Notes: a model not told the origin generated them from the letters alone. A stretch of DNA of 21,159 nucleotides from an uncultured Chitinophaga sp. (GCF_946479755.1 NZ_CAMLHC010000055.1:1-21159), one strand, 5' to 3'; shown: positions 1-6,511, numbered from the stretch's first letter. Program-made: numbers and translations.

Positions 1-101
1 ACATCTGCAACAACAGTTCGCGCATGTGCTGCGCACCCGCCCCCGAAGCCGCCTCAAAGCACACCCCGCCCCCGGATCTTTACCCCCAAACAACGTTTTC
101 G

Positions 102-148
102 TCGCGGGGGCCGCATTTGCCCATTTGCAAATGGCCCCCCGGCCGCGA
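102..148. repeat. GC-rich hairpin upstream of the DUF418 gene
   Basis: GGGGGC (106-111) pairs with GCCCCC (134-139), and CATTTG (114-119) pairs with CAAATG (128-133). Together they form a 12-bp stem with a two-base CG bulge and an 8-nt loop. An alternative outer pairing of TCGCGG (102-107) with CCGCGA (143-148) also exists. No T-run follows on the + strand, so it is not a standard intrinsic terminator. It may end an upstream transcript in another way or structure the leader of the next gene. The rest of 1-190 shows no gene I would defend. Confidence 0.5.
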
Positions 149-190
149 TACCTCAATTTTGCTGCATCAAAATAAAAACAAGATTATTTT

Positions 191-1390
191 ATGCAGCCGT
201 TCACACCTTCCCAGCCGTTACCTGCCAGCCGCCGTATAGATGCGCTGGACGCTATCAGAGGCGTGGCCCTGGGAGGCATCCTCCTGGTAAACATGGGGCT
301 TTTCGCTTTCCCGGCCCTCTATATGAAACCCTCTACCTTCTGGCCCGGCGCCTCCGGCAAACTGGTGGAACAGCTGATCAGCTTCTTCGCGGAAGGCAAG
401 TTCGTTTCCATGTTCTCTTTTCTGTTCGGCCTCGGTTTTATCCTCTTCCTGCAAAGCGCGGAGAGAAAAGGACTGCCGCCGGTACGGCTCTTCCTCCGCC
501 GCCTGCTGGTGCTGCTGGGCATCGGCTGGATACACGCGCACCTGATCTGGTTTGGTGACGTACTGTGTTTTTACAGCGTGCTGGGCATGCTGCTGCTCTT
601 CTTCCGGAAGATGTCCCCGCCGGCCCTGCTGAAATGGGCCGTTGGTCTGCTGGCAGTACCGGTTGCACTTTATGTAGCAACGGGCACCCTTCTGGGGCCG
701 GACTTCTACAAGGACACCGTTTCGTATACCGATGCGGGTTACAAGGCGATCGAAGTGTACCGCTCCGGTACCATCCGGCAGCTGTGGGAGCAGAATGCTG
801 CCGATCTGGTGATGGCCCGCATCGGCTACCTGATGGAAACGCCGATGATGCTGGCCATGTTCCTGCTGGGCGCCTACGCCGGCAAGAGAGGTATCTTCCG
901 TCAGCCGGATGCGCATGCGGCGCTGGTTCGCCAGGTACAAACCTGGAGTGCCCTCATCGGCTGGCCCCTGGTCATCACGGTGGCCCTCTTCGGCGGCGGC
1001 GATCCTACCACGCCGGCAGGCGGCAACATGATGATGCTGGACACTTACATCGCAAGCCCCCTTATCGGTATATTTTATATCGCCACCCTCACCCGCCTGC
1101 TGCAACGTGCTCAATGGCAGCAGTGGCTGCGGCCTTTCCAGGCCGCCGGGCGGATGGCGGCGACCAACTATCTCCTGCAATCTGTTATCTGTGTATGGAT
1201 ATACTACAGTTTCGGCGGCGGACTGTATGCATATGCCAATCCTCCCACGTACCTGCTCATATGGGTACTCGTGCTGGGACTTCAACTCGCCGTCAGCTCC
1301 TGGTGGATGAACCACTTCCGCTTCGGTCCGGTGGAATGGATATGGCGGAAACTGACTTACGGTAAAGCCTATGCGATGAAAGCGGAATAA
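191..1390 (+). CDS. DUF418 domain-containing membrane protein (YeiB-like)
   Basis: This is a 399-residue polytopic inner-membrane protein of the DUF418/YeiB family; the family's biochemical role is unknown. The N-terminus carries the family signature RIDALDAIRGVALGGILL (about residues 15-32), followed by a VNMGLFAFP stretch and the segment FVSMFSFLFGLGF typical of the family. The C-terminal DUF418 region (about 225-395) contains AAGRMAATNYLLQS and a further membrane helix. Length fits the usual 380-420 residues. The ATG at 191 puts the signature near the N-terminus, as in relatives. A possible -7-like box CAATTTTG lies at 154-161. The gene stands alone and is followed by a terminator. GC content is high, like the genes at 2.9-14 kb. 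The family call is firm; no substrate can be assigned. Confidence 0.9.
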   Translation: MQPFTPSQPLPASRRIDALDAIRGVALGGILLVNMGLFAFPALYMKPSTFWPGASGKLVEQLISFFAEGKFVSMFSFLFGLGFILFLQSAERKGLPPVRLFLRRLLVLLGIGWIHAHLIWFGDVLCFYSVLGMLLLFFRKMSPPALLKWAVGLLAVPVALYVATGTLLGPDFYKDTVSYTDAGYKAIEVYRSGTIRQLWEQNAADLVMARIGYLMETPMMLAMFLLGAYAGKRGIFRQPDAHAALVRQVQTWSALIGWPLVITVALFGGGDPTTPAGGNMMMLDTYIASPLIGIFYIATLTRLLQRAQWQQWLRPFQAAGRMAATNYLLQSVICVWIYYSFGGGLYAYANPPTYLLIWVLVLGLQLAVSSWWMNHFRFGPVEWIWRKLTYGKAYAMKAE

Positions 1391-1408
1391 AACATCCATG
1401 TGGCCCCG

Positions 1409-1448
1409 GCCCTCTGCTGCACGACAAGCGGAGGGCTTTTTGTATTTT
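1409..1448 (+). terminator. Rho-independent terminator after DUF418 gene
   Basis: GCCCTCTGCT (1409-1418) and AGCGGAGGGC (1427-1436) form a 10-bp stem with one U-G wobble and an 8-nt loop. It is followed directly by TTTTTGTATTTT. It sits 18 nt after the DUF418 stop codon and separates that gene from the satD operator array. Confidence 0.85.
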
Positions 1449-1451
1449 CGC

Positions 1452-1556
1452 ATATCGGCTAATTACCCGATAAAATAAAATATCGGTTAAAATGCCGATA
1501 TTTTATTTTATCGGGTAATTAGCCGATATTTTAAAATATCGGCTAAATGACCGATA
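1452..1556. promoter_or_regulatory. Array of four 20-bp operator-like dyads (eight half-sites) upstream of satD
   Basis: Four dyads of the form TATCGG-N8-CCGATA lie at 1453-1472, 1481-1500, 1509-1528 and 1537-1556. The dyads repeat every 28 bp exactly. The eight hexameric half-sites, alternating in orientation, are 14 bp apart without exception. The three spacers between dyads are each 8 bp of pure A/T (AAATAAAA, TTTTATTT, TTTTAAAA). The approximate consensus is TATCGGNTAATTANCCGATA. In addition, 1452-1486 and 1495-1529 are perfect 35-bp inverted repeats around an 8-nt centre. The array ends 7 bp before the satD ATG. The most likely role is a multi-site operator bound by an HTH dimer, possibly SatD itself; that role is inference. 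Confidence 0.8.
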
Positions 1557-1560
1557 TTTG
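1553..1560 (+). promoter_or_regulatory. Possible -7 element of satD, overlapping the last dyad
   Basis: GATATTTG matches the Bacteroidota -7 consensus TAnnTTTG at 5 of its 6 fixed bases. It overlaps the last half-site of the array by four bases and lies 3 nt before the ATG at 1564. If used, the mRNA would be leaderless and a protein on the fourth dyad would block RNA polymerase. A second near match, TATTTTCG at 1443-1450, lies just upstream of the array. Confidence 0.4.
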
Positions 1561-1563
1561 GAT

Positions 1564-2181
1564 ATGACCAGTATTATTACGGGAGATATTATCAACTCCA
1601 GAGAACTTGCCGATCCCGAGACATGGCTGGCGTTACTGAAAAAAGAGCTGTCAGCTTATGGCAAAGCGCCCAAAACATGGGAGATATACCGGGGAGATAG
1701 CTTTCAGCTGGAAATCAGACAGCCGGAATTATCCCTGTTGGCGGCTATTCGGATAAAAGCTGCCATTCGTGTCGTCAAAGGGCTTGATGTGCGGATGGCT
1801 ATTGGCATTGGAGAAAAATCATACGATGCTCCACGCATTACAGAGTCAAATGGAAAAGTTTTTATACATTCGGGGGAACTGTTTGAACAATTGCGCCAAC
1901 GCAAGCAAAACCTGGCCGTAAAAAGTCCCTGGGAGCAAACAGACGAAGAACTGAACCTTATTATCAACCTCGCTTCCATTGTCATGGACAAATGGACGCC
2001 CTCTTCAGCGGAACTGGTCAGTTGTTCACTGCAACTGGGAACCACGGATCAGAAAGCACTGCAAAAGAAGCTGAAAATAACCCAATCCTCTATTAGCGAA
2101 CGACAAACAAGAGCACACTTCTGGGAAATCCTGGAAGCGGAAAGTTTTTTCAGAAAAAAAATACAGCAGCAAATCAAATGA
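1564..2181 (+). CDS. satD: SatD family protein, C-terminal HTH
   Basis: This 205-residue protein is recognised as SatD family from its start MTSIITGDIINSR. I chose the ATG at 1564 over the in-frame TTG at 1558 because it gives the usual family start and lies outside the operator array. The C-terminus (about 163-190) has a plausible helix-turn-helix, ALQKKLKITQSSISERQTRA, suggesting DNA binding. The N-terminal part follows the motif order of class III nucleotidyl cyclases: TGDIINS (Asp8), a strand with RGDSF (Asp45), VRMAIGIGE (77-84) and SNGKVFIHSGELFE (95-108). That similarity is my reading and needs structural testing. The protein is named for the streptococcal sat (secretion and acid tolerance) locus; its biochemical activity is not established. 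It is one base upstream of the DUF3307 gene and clearly AT-richer than DUF418 and ogt. Confidence 0.8.
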   Translation: MTSIITGDIINSRELADPETWLALLKKELSAYGKAPKTWEIYRGDSFQLEIRQPELSLLAAIRIKAAIRVVKGLDVRMAIGIGEKSYDAPRITESNGKVFIHSGELFEQLRQRKQNLAVKSPWEQTDEELNLIINLASIVMDKWTPSSAELVSCSLQLGTTDQKALQKKLKITQSSISERQTRAHFWEILEAESFFRKKIQQQIK

Positions 2182-2182
2182 T

Positions 2183-2890
2183 ATGATACTGTTTTTGCAG
2201 CTTTTCCTCGCACATATTATCGGCGATTTTTTTCTTCAACCCACCAGTTGGGTGAAAAATAAAATAGAAAAAAAATGGAGTTCGCCTTATTTGTACTGGC
2301 ACGCCTTCGTGCATTTTGCCCTGATTATACTGATAACAGGCGGTTTTCGGAGCTGGTATATAGCGCTCACAGTGGCGGTATTACACCTGATAACAGACGG
2401 TGTTAAACTGCAATACCAGCATCCACGCTCCAGCCGCAGGTGGTTTTTCATCGACCAGCTTCTGCACCTGGTGGTAATTATCACCGTGACTGGCTGGCAG
2501 GGGCAAATAACGATAAACTGGAGCCTGCTGAAAGAGCCAGCCTTACTGGTACTGACTACTGCGGCCCTTTTCCTGCTGACTCCTGCTTCTTTTATCATTA
2601 GTTCCTTTATCTCGAAATGGATACCAGTATCTGATGCAACGCCCAACGAATCTTTACAAAATGCGGGGCAATGGATAGGCATGATGGAAAGACTGCTGAT
2701 ATTTATCTTTGTACTGATGGGGAAGTGGGAAGGGGTCGGCTTCCTACTGGCTGCAAAATCTATCTTTCGTTTCGGAGATTTGCGTCAGGGCAGAGAAACA
2801 CGGCTTACAGAATATGTGTTGATCGGCACACTCATGAGCTTCAGTATTGCTATCGCCGCCGGCCTGCTGGCAGCTCCCTGGTTAAAATAG
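2183..2890 (+). CDS. DUF3307 domain-containing membrane protein
   Basis: This is a 235-residue inner-membrane protein with about six hydrophobic segments. The DUF3307 N-terminus shows AHIIGDFFLQ (His11, Asp15, Gln19), HAFVH (His40, His44), HLITDGVK (His68, Asp72) and DQLLH (Asp91, His95). The spacing of these His and Asp residues suggests a metal site at the membrane, which is inference. The C-terminal half carries GQWIGMMERLLI, a lysine/arginine-rich AAKSIFRFGDL stretch and EYVLIGTLMS, also typical of longer DUF3307 proteins. It starts one base after the satD stop, so the two are almost certainly cotranscribed; this pairing is familiar in Bacteroidota. The ogt start follows only 6 bp after its stop, so read-through into ogt is possible. 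Function is unknown. Confidence 0.85.
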   Translation: MILFLQLFLAHIIGDFFLQPTSWVKNKIEKKWSSPYLYWHAFVHFALIILITGGFRSWYIALTVAVLHLITDGVKLQYQHPRSSRRWFFIDQLLHLVVIITVTGWQGQITINWSLLKEPALLVLTTAALFLLTPASFIISSFISKWIPVSDATPNESLQNAGQWIGMMERLLIFIFVLMGKWEGVGFLLAAKSIFRFGDLRQGRETRLTEYVLIGTLMSFSIAIAAGLLAAPWLK

Positions 2891-2896
2891 CTCCAC

Positions 2897-3439
2897 ATGA
2901 AAGGAAACCATCGCACGATATATCAAACCCGGGTGGAAACGCCGCTGGGCATTATGATTGCCGGCGCCACCGACGAAGGCGTCTGCCTGCTCGAATTCAC
3001 CGAACGGAAAATCCTGGAAGCGCAATGGGCCGGTCTCCGCAGGCTGCTGAAAGCGACCGTCACGGAAGGCATACATCCGCATTTTACCCTGTTACAGCAG
3101 GAGCTGGATGCCTATTTCGCCGGTGAACTGCATACTTTTACCGTGCCATTGCATATGCCGGGAACGGCGTTCCAGCAGGCGGTATGGCAGCTGCTGCTGA
3201 CCGTTCCCTACGGTGATGTGCGGAGCTATAAACAACAGGCCGCCCTGCTGCAGCGCCCCGACGCCGCACGTGCCGTCGGCCATGCCAACGGGATGAACCG
3301 CATCTCCGTCATCGTGCCCTGCCACCGCGTCGTGGCGGGCAATGGCCACCTGACCGGCTACGGCGGCGGCATATGGCGCAAAGAGTGGCTGCTGGCGCAT
3401 GAGAGCCGTCATCAAAAAAAATTAAATAATATTGGGTGA
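2897..3439 (+). CDS. ogt: Methylated-DNA--[protein]-cysteine S-methyltransferase
   Basis: This cytoplasmic suicide enzyme transfers alkyl groups from O6-alkylguanine (and O4-alkylthymine) in DNA to its own cysteine. The 180-residue protein has the N-terminal ribonuclease-like half (TPLGIMIAGATDEGVCLLEF) and the C-terminal DNA-binding half. The latter begins at GTAFQQAVWQLLLTVPYGDV (89-108), with the HTH recognition segment ARAVGHANGMN (124-134). The active site PCHRVV is at 141-146, with acceptor Cys142, followed by GHLTGYGGG. Length is normal for Ogt. The ATG follows the DUF3307 stop by 6 bp, so it may be transcribed from upstream, but base composition returns to the GC-rich level here. No Ada N-terminal domain is present. 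The symbol ogt is used in the general sense. Confidence 0.93.
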   Translation: MKGNHRTIYQTRVETPLGIMIAGATDEGVCLLEFTERKILEAQWAGLRRLLKATVTEGIHPHFTLLQQELDAYFAGELHTFTVPLHMPGTAFQQAVWQLLLTVPYGDVRSYKQQAALLQRPDAARAVGHANGMNRISVIVPCHRVVAGNGHLTGYGGGIWRKEWLLAHESRHQKKLNNIG

Positions 3440-3482
3440 TCTTTCGGCTTTTATGGTATCAATGGCTGAATAAACTGTTTTT

Positions 3483-4019
3483 ATGACCACCTATACAGAC
3501 CAGGAACTGATTCTTCAACTGAAAGCAGGCGACCGCCACGCCACGGCAGTTATCTACCAGGCGTATTTTCCCATGGTGGCTGCTTACGTGCAGCAACACA
3601 ACGGCCACGCTGCCGATGCGGAAGACGTTTTCCAGGAAGTGATGCTGGTGCTGGTACAGAAAATACAGTCGCCGGACTTTACGTTGACCGCCTCGCTGAA
3701 GACCTACCTCTATGCTATCGCCCGCAACTGCTGGAGCAAACGCATGCGCGACAACCGCCTGCTGCTGCCCGGAACGGCAGCTATCCCGGAAGAAGGCGGC
3801 ATGCCCGATCTCTTCCCCGAACCACCCGCCACCGCACAGGTACAGGGCTGGCTGGCCCGTATAACGGTCAACTGTAAACGCGTTTTAAAAGCCCTCTTTT
3901 TTTACCAGCAACCCATGGCACTGCTGGCGCAGAAGATGGGCTGGAAAAACAAACATACCGCGGACAACCAGAAATATAAATGCCTGCAACAGCTCCGTAA
4001 AGCAGCCCTGGAGAAATAA
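3483..4019 (+). CDS. ECF-type RNA polymerase sigma factor
   Basis: This 178-residue sigma-70 family protein of extracytoplasmic-function type directs RNA polymerase to a set of target promoters. Region 2 spans about residues 23-93. It includes YFPMVAAYVQQ, the acidic DAEDVFQEVMLVL segment (core binding) and SLKTYLYAIARNCW (-10 recognition). Region 4 is the C-terminal part (about 125-176), with the HTH around ALLAQKMGWKNKHTADNQKYKCLQQL. The linker is short. No anti-sigma factor, FecR or TonB receptor gene is adjacent, so the regulating signal is not visible here. It starts 43 bp after ogt without an obvious promoter. The next gene is a Crp/Fnr-type regulator. Confidence 0.88.
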   Translation: MTTYTDQELILQLKAGDRHATAVIYQAYFPMVAAYVQQHNGHAADAEDVFQEVMLVLVQKIQSPDFTLTASLKTYLYAIARNCWSKRMRDNRLLLPGTAAIPEEGGMPDLFPEPPATAQVQGWLARITVNCKRVLKALFFYQQPMALLAQKMGWKNKHTADNQKYKCLQQLRKAALEK

Positions 4020-4047
4020 CCGGCTTCTTTATCATCCCAAAAAAACA

Positions 4048-4055
4048 GAACTTTG
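4048..4055 (+). promoter_or_regulatory. Possible -7 element directly before the Crp/Fnr gene
   Basis: GAACTTTG matches TAnnTTTG except at its first base. It ends 3 nt before the ATG at 4059 and 6 nt before the ATG at 4062. The arrangement TTTGGGTATG is nearly identical to TTTGGATATG before satD and predicts a leaderless or near-leaderless transcript. Confidence 0.35.
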
Positions 4056-4061
4056 GGTATG

Positions 4062-4610
4062 ATGGATATTTTTAATCATTCACCATTAACACAGGAAGAC
4101 CTGGACCAGCTGGAGTCATTGATGAAAGCCGTACAGCTGGAAAAACAGGACTATTTTATCCGGGAAGGACACGTATGCCGGCAGCTCGCTTTTCTCCGCA
4201 AAGGAATACTGCGCTCTTTTTATGTGAAAGACAACGGCGAGGAAATTACCGACTGTATTATGTTTGAAGGGCAACTGGTAACGGCTTATTCCAGCCTCAT
4301 TACCGGGCAACCGGCGTTTGAGAATATGCAGGCCATCACGGAATGTGAACTGCAGGTGCTGGACCGCGACGATCTTTACCGGCTGTACGAACAGAATATC
4401 CGCTGGGCCAATACCGGCCGGGCTTTCGGGGAACAGGAATTTGTGATGATGGAACAGCGTACCCGCTCTTTTCAGCAGTATACCGCGAAAGAACGGTACG
4501 AAGAAATGGTGCGCCAGCATCCGCGCATGATCCAACAGGTGCCCCTGCAATACCTTGCTTCTTACCTCGGTATCACGCCCCAACACCTGAGCCGCCTGCG
4601 CAAAAGTTAA
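4062..4610 (+). CDS. Crp/Fnr family transcriptional regulator
   Basis: This protein of about 182 residues has an N-terminal cyclic-nucleotide-binding-like beta-roll (about 10-115) with GHVCRQLAFLRKGILRSFYV and GEEITDCIMFEGQLVTAYSSLITGQ split over it. A helical linker follows, then a short C-terminal HTH (about 155-181) ending VPLQYLASYLGITPQHLSRLRK. The cyclic-nucleotide phosphate-binding cassette is poorly conserved and no Fnr-type cysteine cluster is visible. The ligand is therefore unknown, as for most of the numerous Bacteroidota members of this family. Start choice lies between the ATGs at 4059 and 4062; a TTG at 4053 overlaps the likely -7 box. The oxidoreductase gene follows after 45 bp with its own promoter match and may be a target; that is inference. 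Confidence 0.87.
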   Translation: MDIFNHSPLTQEDLDQLESLMKAVQLEKQDYFIREGHVCRQLAFLRKGILRSFYVKDNGEEITDCIMFEGQLVTAYSSLITGQPAFENMQAITECELQVLDRDDLYRLYEQNIRWANTGRAFGEQEFVMMEQRTRSFQQYTAKERYEEMVRQHPRMIQQVPLQYLASYLGITPQHLSRLRKS

Positions 4611-4642
4611 CATTTGTTCAGTGCCGGCAGCGGCGCCGCCGC

Positions 4643-4650
4643 TAGCTTTG
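4643..4650 (+). promoter_or_regulatory. -7 element TAGCTTTG before the oxidoreductase gene
   Basis: TAGCTTTG is a perfect match to TAnnTTTG and lies exactly 5 nt before the ATG at 4656. A TTTG occurs at 4613-4616, but its spacing (26 bp) is longer than the usual -33/-7 spacing. Transcription would begin at or within a base or two of the start codon. Confidence 0.55.
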
Positions 4651-4655
4651 CAGGC

Positions 4656-5234
4656 ATGAAAAAGATATTGATCATTAACGGTCACCCTGACCGCGAAAGC
4701 TACAACACACAATTACAGGAAGCCTATAAAACCGGTGCGCTGCAAGCCGGCGCCGACGTGACAGAGATACACCTCGGCTCGCTGCAGTTCGACCCTAACC
4801 TGCGCCATGGTTACCGCAAAAGAATGGAACTGGAACCGGACCTGCTGGACGCCTGGGAGAAAATAAAAGCCGCGCAGCATATCGTGTGGATCTTTCCCGT
4901 GTGGTGGGGCTCCCTGCCCGCGCTCACCAAAGGCTTTTTTGACCGGCTGTTTCTGCCGGGACTGGCCTTCCGGTATAAAGAGAACAGTATGCTGATAGAA
5001 AAGAAACTTAAAGGCAAAACTTCCCGTCTCATCTGTACCATGGATACGCCCATCTGGTATCATAACCTTTTTTACCAGGCTACGGGCATACGGGCCGTTC
5101 GCACGCAGATACTGCGCTTCTGCGGACTAAAAATAACAGGGACTACTTACATAGCCCCTATTAAACACATCAAACCAGGCGGTAAAGAAAAGGGCATACA
5201 GAAAGTGATGGCCCTCGGACAACGTTTACGCTAA
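4656..5234 (+). CDS. NAD(P)H-dependent oxidoreductase, flavodoxin-like fold (NQO/MdaB type)
   Basis: This 192-residue cytoplasmic flavoprotein is probably an FMN/FAD-dependent quinone or nitro/azo reductase. The N-terminal strand KKILIINGHPDRESYN is the typical start of the flavodoxin_2 family (phosphate-binding loop). IVWIFPVWWGSLPALTKGFFDRLF (about 82-105) is the flavin-binding and dimer segment. LICTMDTPIW and GITGTTYIAP-like strands follow. I start at 4656 because KKILIINGHP is then at the N-terminus; the upstream in-frame extension from 4614 would run through the promoter match. The partner is the Crp/Fnr gene 45 bp upstream. Its stop is only 4 bp from the stop of the convergent VOC gene. 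The substrate cannot be told from sequence. Confidence 0.88.
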   Translation: MKKILIINGHPDRESYNTQLQEAYKTGALQAGADVTEIHLGSLQFDPNLRHGYRKRMELEPDLLDAWEKIKAAQHIVWIFPVWWGSLPALTKGFFDRLFLPGLAFRYKENSMLIEKKLKGKTSRLICTMDTPIWYHNLFYQATGIRAVRTQILRFCGLKITGTTYIAPIKHIKPGGKEKGIQKVMALGQRLR

Positions 5235-5238
5235 CCCG

Positions 5239-5610
5239 TTATTTTACCGAGGTAATCCACCAGGTGATGCCACACGGGTCTTTTACCCCACAGGTCCTGC
5301 CATAGGGTTGATCACTGAGTTCCATCACATTGCTGGCGCCATGGTTAAGTGCAGCCTGGTAGGTGCGGTCAGCGTCGTCCACATAAATGAATACCTGCCC
5401 TGGCTGCGCTTTCCACTGATCGCGTGCATTACAGAACATGATGGTGCTGTCGCCGATCTGGAATTCCGCGTGGCGAATCAGTTTGTCGTCGTGGAGACTC
5501 ATATGACTGAGCGTAGCCGGAAATACCGCCTCTACAAAGGTCTGGAAGTCACGTGCATTTTCGAGCATGAGATAAGGCATAGCGGCATGATGCCCTGCTG
5601 GAATCTTCAT
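5239..5610 (-). CDS. VOC superfamily protein (glyoxalase/PhnB-like)
   Basis: This 123-residue vicinal-oxygen-chelate fold protein has two beta-alpha-beta-beta-beta modules. The first includes AAMPYLMLENARDFQTFVEAVF and RHAEFQIGDSTIMFCNA. The second includes QVFIYVDDADRTYQAALNHGA and YGRTCGVKDPCGITWWI, the usual end of PhnB/YdcJ-like members. The start ATG at 5610 gives the normal length; a longer reading frame to 5799 would overlap araC-type coding sequence. It lies 79 bp downstream of the AraC gene in the same direction and is probably cotranscribed or regulated by it. A near-match -7 box TAGCTTCG (5650-5643) might serve it separately. Enzymatic activity (lyase, dioxygenase or resistance protein) is not determinable. 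Confidence 0.85.
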   Translation of the reverse strand: MKIPAGHHAAMPYLMLENARDFQTFVEAVFPATLSHMSLHDDKLIRHAEFQIGDSTIMFCNARDQWKAQPGQVFIYVDDADRTYQAALNHGASNVMELSDQPYGRTCGVKDPCGITWWITSVK

Positions 5611-5689
5611 AATGGTAGCTATTAAATAGTGAAACAATACTGCGAAGCTAGTGGCAGCGGTGTTGGCAAAATTGGAAAAACGCGACATT

Positions 5690-6484
5690 TTAATCCATCC
5701 AGGCAGTAGCGCCGGAGCGGCCGGAGAAAAAGGCTTTGGGATGTTCTCCGGAGAACTCCCTGAAGTCATGGATGAAGTGCGACTGGTCGTAGTAACCACA
5801 ATCCAGCGCTATCTGTGTGAGGGAGGGTGCGTTGGGGCCGTATCGCCGGATAGCAGCATGGAAGCGGGCAATACGGGAAAACATTTTGGGGCTGAAGCCG
5901 GCATAGTGCCGGAACTGTCTTTCAAACTGCCGGGTAGACAGGTAGTGATCCTGCGCCAGTTGTTTCACCGGCGACATGCCCTGTGTTTCAATGATGGTCT
6001 GTATGGCGCGGAAGACAGGCGGTTGCACATTTTCCTGCCGCGACAACTGCTGGTCCAGGAAGGCTTCGAGTATGGAAACCCTTTGAGGATGACTGATGGC
6101 GAGCGCCATTTTTTCTTCCAGCGTTACCCCTGTCTGCGCCAGTAAAGTCTGCAGGTCAGGCATCTGGTTGGTCATTTCACTGGCCGGCATGTTAAAAAGC
6201 AGCGGAATCGCCTGTGGATAAAGATAAACGCCAAACATGCCGAAACCGCTGGCGACGTGGAATTTGCGGGTGGTATGACTCTGACCGTGGACGCCGGCAG
6301 AAAACGACACGTCTTTTCTGCCGTCCGGCAGTAATTCATCAAACAGGCCATTGTAATGAAACAGCAGTTCCGGGCACATGTCTGCCATGGAGTGATGGGT
6401 GTAAGGCTTGTCACTCTCCAGCACCCAATAAAATCTCACTATGTCGCGAAACCTGGCCGATGGCCGTATGGTCTGGTAATGCAT
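5690..6484 (-). CDS. AraC family transcriptional regulator
   Basis: This 264-residue regulator has an N-terminal sensing domain (about 1-145, of the DUF6597-like type common in Bacteroidota) with RDIVRFYWVLES and PELLFHYNG. The C-terminal AraC DNA-binding domain holds two HTH motifs. The first is about 171-191 (SPVKQLAQDHYLSTRQFERQF) and the second about 221-243 (SLTQIALDCGYYDQSHFIHDF), followed by SGEHPKAFF. The second HTH with GYYDQSHFIHDF is diagnostic. It is upstream of and codirectional with the VOC gene, a frequent pairing in which the regulator controls its neighbour. The ATG at 6484 is preceded by the promoter-like TATCTTTA at 6519-6512. Confidence 0.92.
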   Translation of the reverse strand: MHYQTIRPSARFRDIVRFYWVLESDKPYTHHSMADMCPELLFHYNGLFDELLPDGRKDVSFSAGVHGQSHTTRKFHVASGFGMFGVYLYPQAIPLLFNMPASEMTNQMPDLQTLLAQTGVTLEEKMALAISHPQRVSILEAFLDQQLSRQENVQPPVFRAIQTIIETQGMSPVKQLAQDHYLSTRQFERQFRHYAGFSPKMFSRIARFHAAIRRYGPNAPSLTQIALDCGYYDQSHFIHDFREFSGEHPKAFFSGRSGATAWMD

Positions 6485-6511
6485 GGAACGGGCCGTTTAA
6501 TGCCGGCATCC

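Noticed and set aside
24..239. 71-codon frame at the left end
   Set aside because: It is Pro/Ser-rich, crosses the GC hairpin and overlaps the DUF418 start in another frame; there is no support for coding.
218..1453. 411-codon open frame on the minus strand
   Set aside because: It lies wholly antisense to the DUF418 gene, whose family signature is clear; its translation is low-complexity and His/Gln/Arg-rich, as expected for a shadow frame in GC-rich DNA.
1453..1556. CRISPR-like array, suggested by regular repeat spacing
   Set aside because: Repeats are 6-bp inverted hexamers with 8-bp A/T spacers, far shorter than CRISPR units, and no cas genes are present. An operator array explains the pattern.
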